DNA from: JAVJPJ01 sp040217295
GTDB taxonomy: Bacteria; Pseudomonadota; Alphaproteobacteria; Rhodobacterales; Rhodobacteraceae
Reading direction: 5' to 3'
Length of the DNA: 48,880 nt
Assembly: GCA_964460185.1 (NCBI GenBank)
Contig: CAYWTM010000010.1
Location: 1 to 48,880, forward strand
Made by a program: the position numbers and the translations under genes
Notes under the pieces: model-generated
What the model saw: only the letters and a program-made list of their open reading frames with translations
Told to the model about the DNA's origin: nothing
The model's database searches: none
Shown: positions 48,826 through 48,880 of the stretch, in pieces
Layout: every line of letters starts with the position of its first letter
Position numbering within the stretch: the first letter of the stretch is position 1

Positions 48826-48880
48826 TGGTGCTGTGAGAGAGGATTGAACTCTCGACCTCACCCTTACCAAGGGTGTGCTC
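48826..48880 (-). tRNA. tRNA-Thr(GGT), 3' part (runs off the window)
   Basis: On the minus strand: acceptor 3' half TCACAGC, discriminator A, encoded CCA, T arm GAGAG/CTCTC with loop TTCAATC, and an anticodon stem CACCC/GGGTG with loop TTGGTAA, so anticodon GGT. The 5' acceptor half and D arm are beyond base 48880. Confidence 0.9.

Noticed and set aside
1..48880. Phage, transposon, integron, toxin-antitoxin or anti-phage system
   Set aside because: No integrase, transposase, nuclease-helicase, toxin or capsid proteins; the two tRNA genes show no adjacent integrase or attachment repeat.

Overview
This 48.9 kb window is high-GC chromosomal DNA from an alphaproteobacterium. It is most likely a member of the Rhodobacteraceae (Roseobacter group). 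That placement is an inference from the codon usage, the clusters hom-glpX-recJ, DUF952-pyrD-arsC and zur-znuCB/znuA, the propionyl-CoA synthetase, and a family of secreted proteins I know mainly from that group. The genus cannot be fixed from the sequence. Coding density is above 90 percent. I see no prophage, insertion sequence, integron, CRISPR array, rRNA operon or plasmid replication gene.

Layout. Bases 1-3.1 kb (minus strand) carry the start of recJ, glpX, hom and a small lipoprotein gene. Bases 3.1-6.4 kb hold a tetR gene with a clear operator, a membrane fatty acid desaturase and glyA. Bases 6.5-13.4 kb (plus strand) hold NAD kinase, a malic enzyme-phosphotransacetylase fusion, prpE and an unusual soluble hybrid histidine kinase. 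Bases 13.4-18.2 kb form a tight nucleoside salvage operon: cdd-deoA-deoB, a 52-codon membrane ORF, add and upp. Bases 18.2-24.8 kb mix a secreted hypothetical protein, a protein resembling a dead M48 peptidase, an acyl-CoA ligase, an odd enolase-superfamily protein and rsgA.

Bases 24.9-33.1 kb (minus strand) are a fatty acid beta-oxidation block: a FadB-type protein, a small hypothetical, thiolase, a glutathione-transferase-like protein, a small ribbon-helix-helix-like gene, a long acyl-CoA dehydrogenase and two MerR regulators. Palindromes lie in front of the first regulator. Bases 33.2-35.5 kb (plus strand) are two hotdog thioesterases and a MATE exporter. Bases 35.5-37.3 kb (minus strand) are an ArsC-like reductase, pyrD and DUF952. 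Bases 37.4-40.1 kb hold a periplasmic 5'-nucleotidase, a DUF1127 protein, an SRAP protein and tRNA-Gly. Bases 40.4-45.5 kb hold an MsbA-type ABC exporter, a second acyl-CoA ligase and a YcaQ-type DNA glycosylase. The right end is the zinc uptake system, znuB-znuC-zur divergent from znuA over two Zur-box-like sites, followed by a partial tRNA-Thr.

The content is mostly housekeeping and central carbon metabolism. I did not find a convincing new multi-gene defence or mobile system. The items most worth a second look are small: nested inverted repeats in the gap at 29.6-29.9 kb, perfect palindromes at 20.35 and 33.13 kb, an enolase-superfamily protein that seems to lack several catalytic residues, an M48-like protein without HExxH, a hybrid kinase with a degenerate Hpt domain, a 52-residue membrane ORF inside the nucleoside operon, and a histidine-rich tail on the zinc transporter ATPase.
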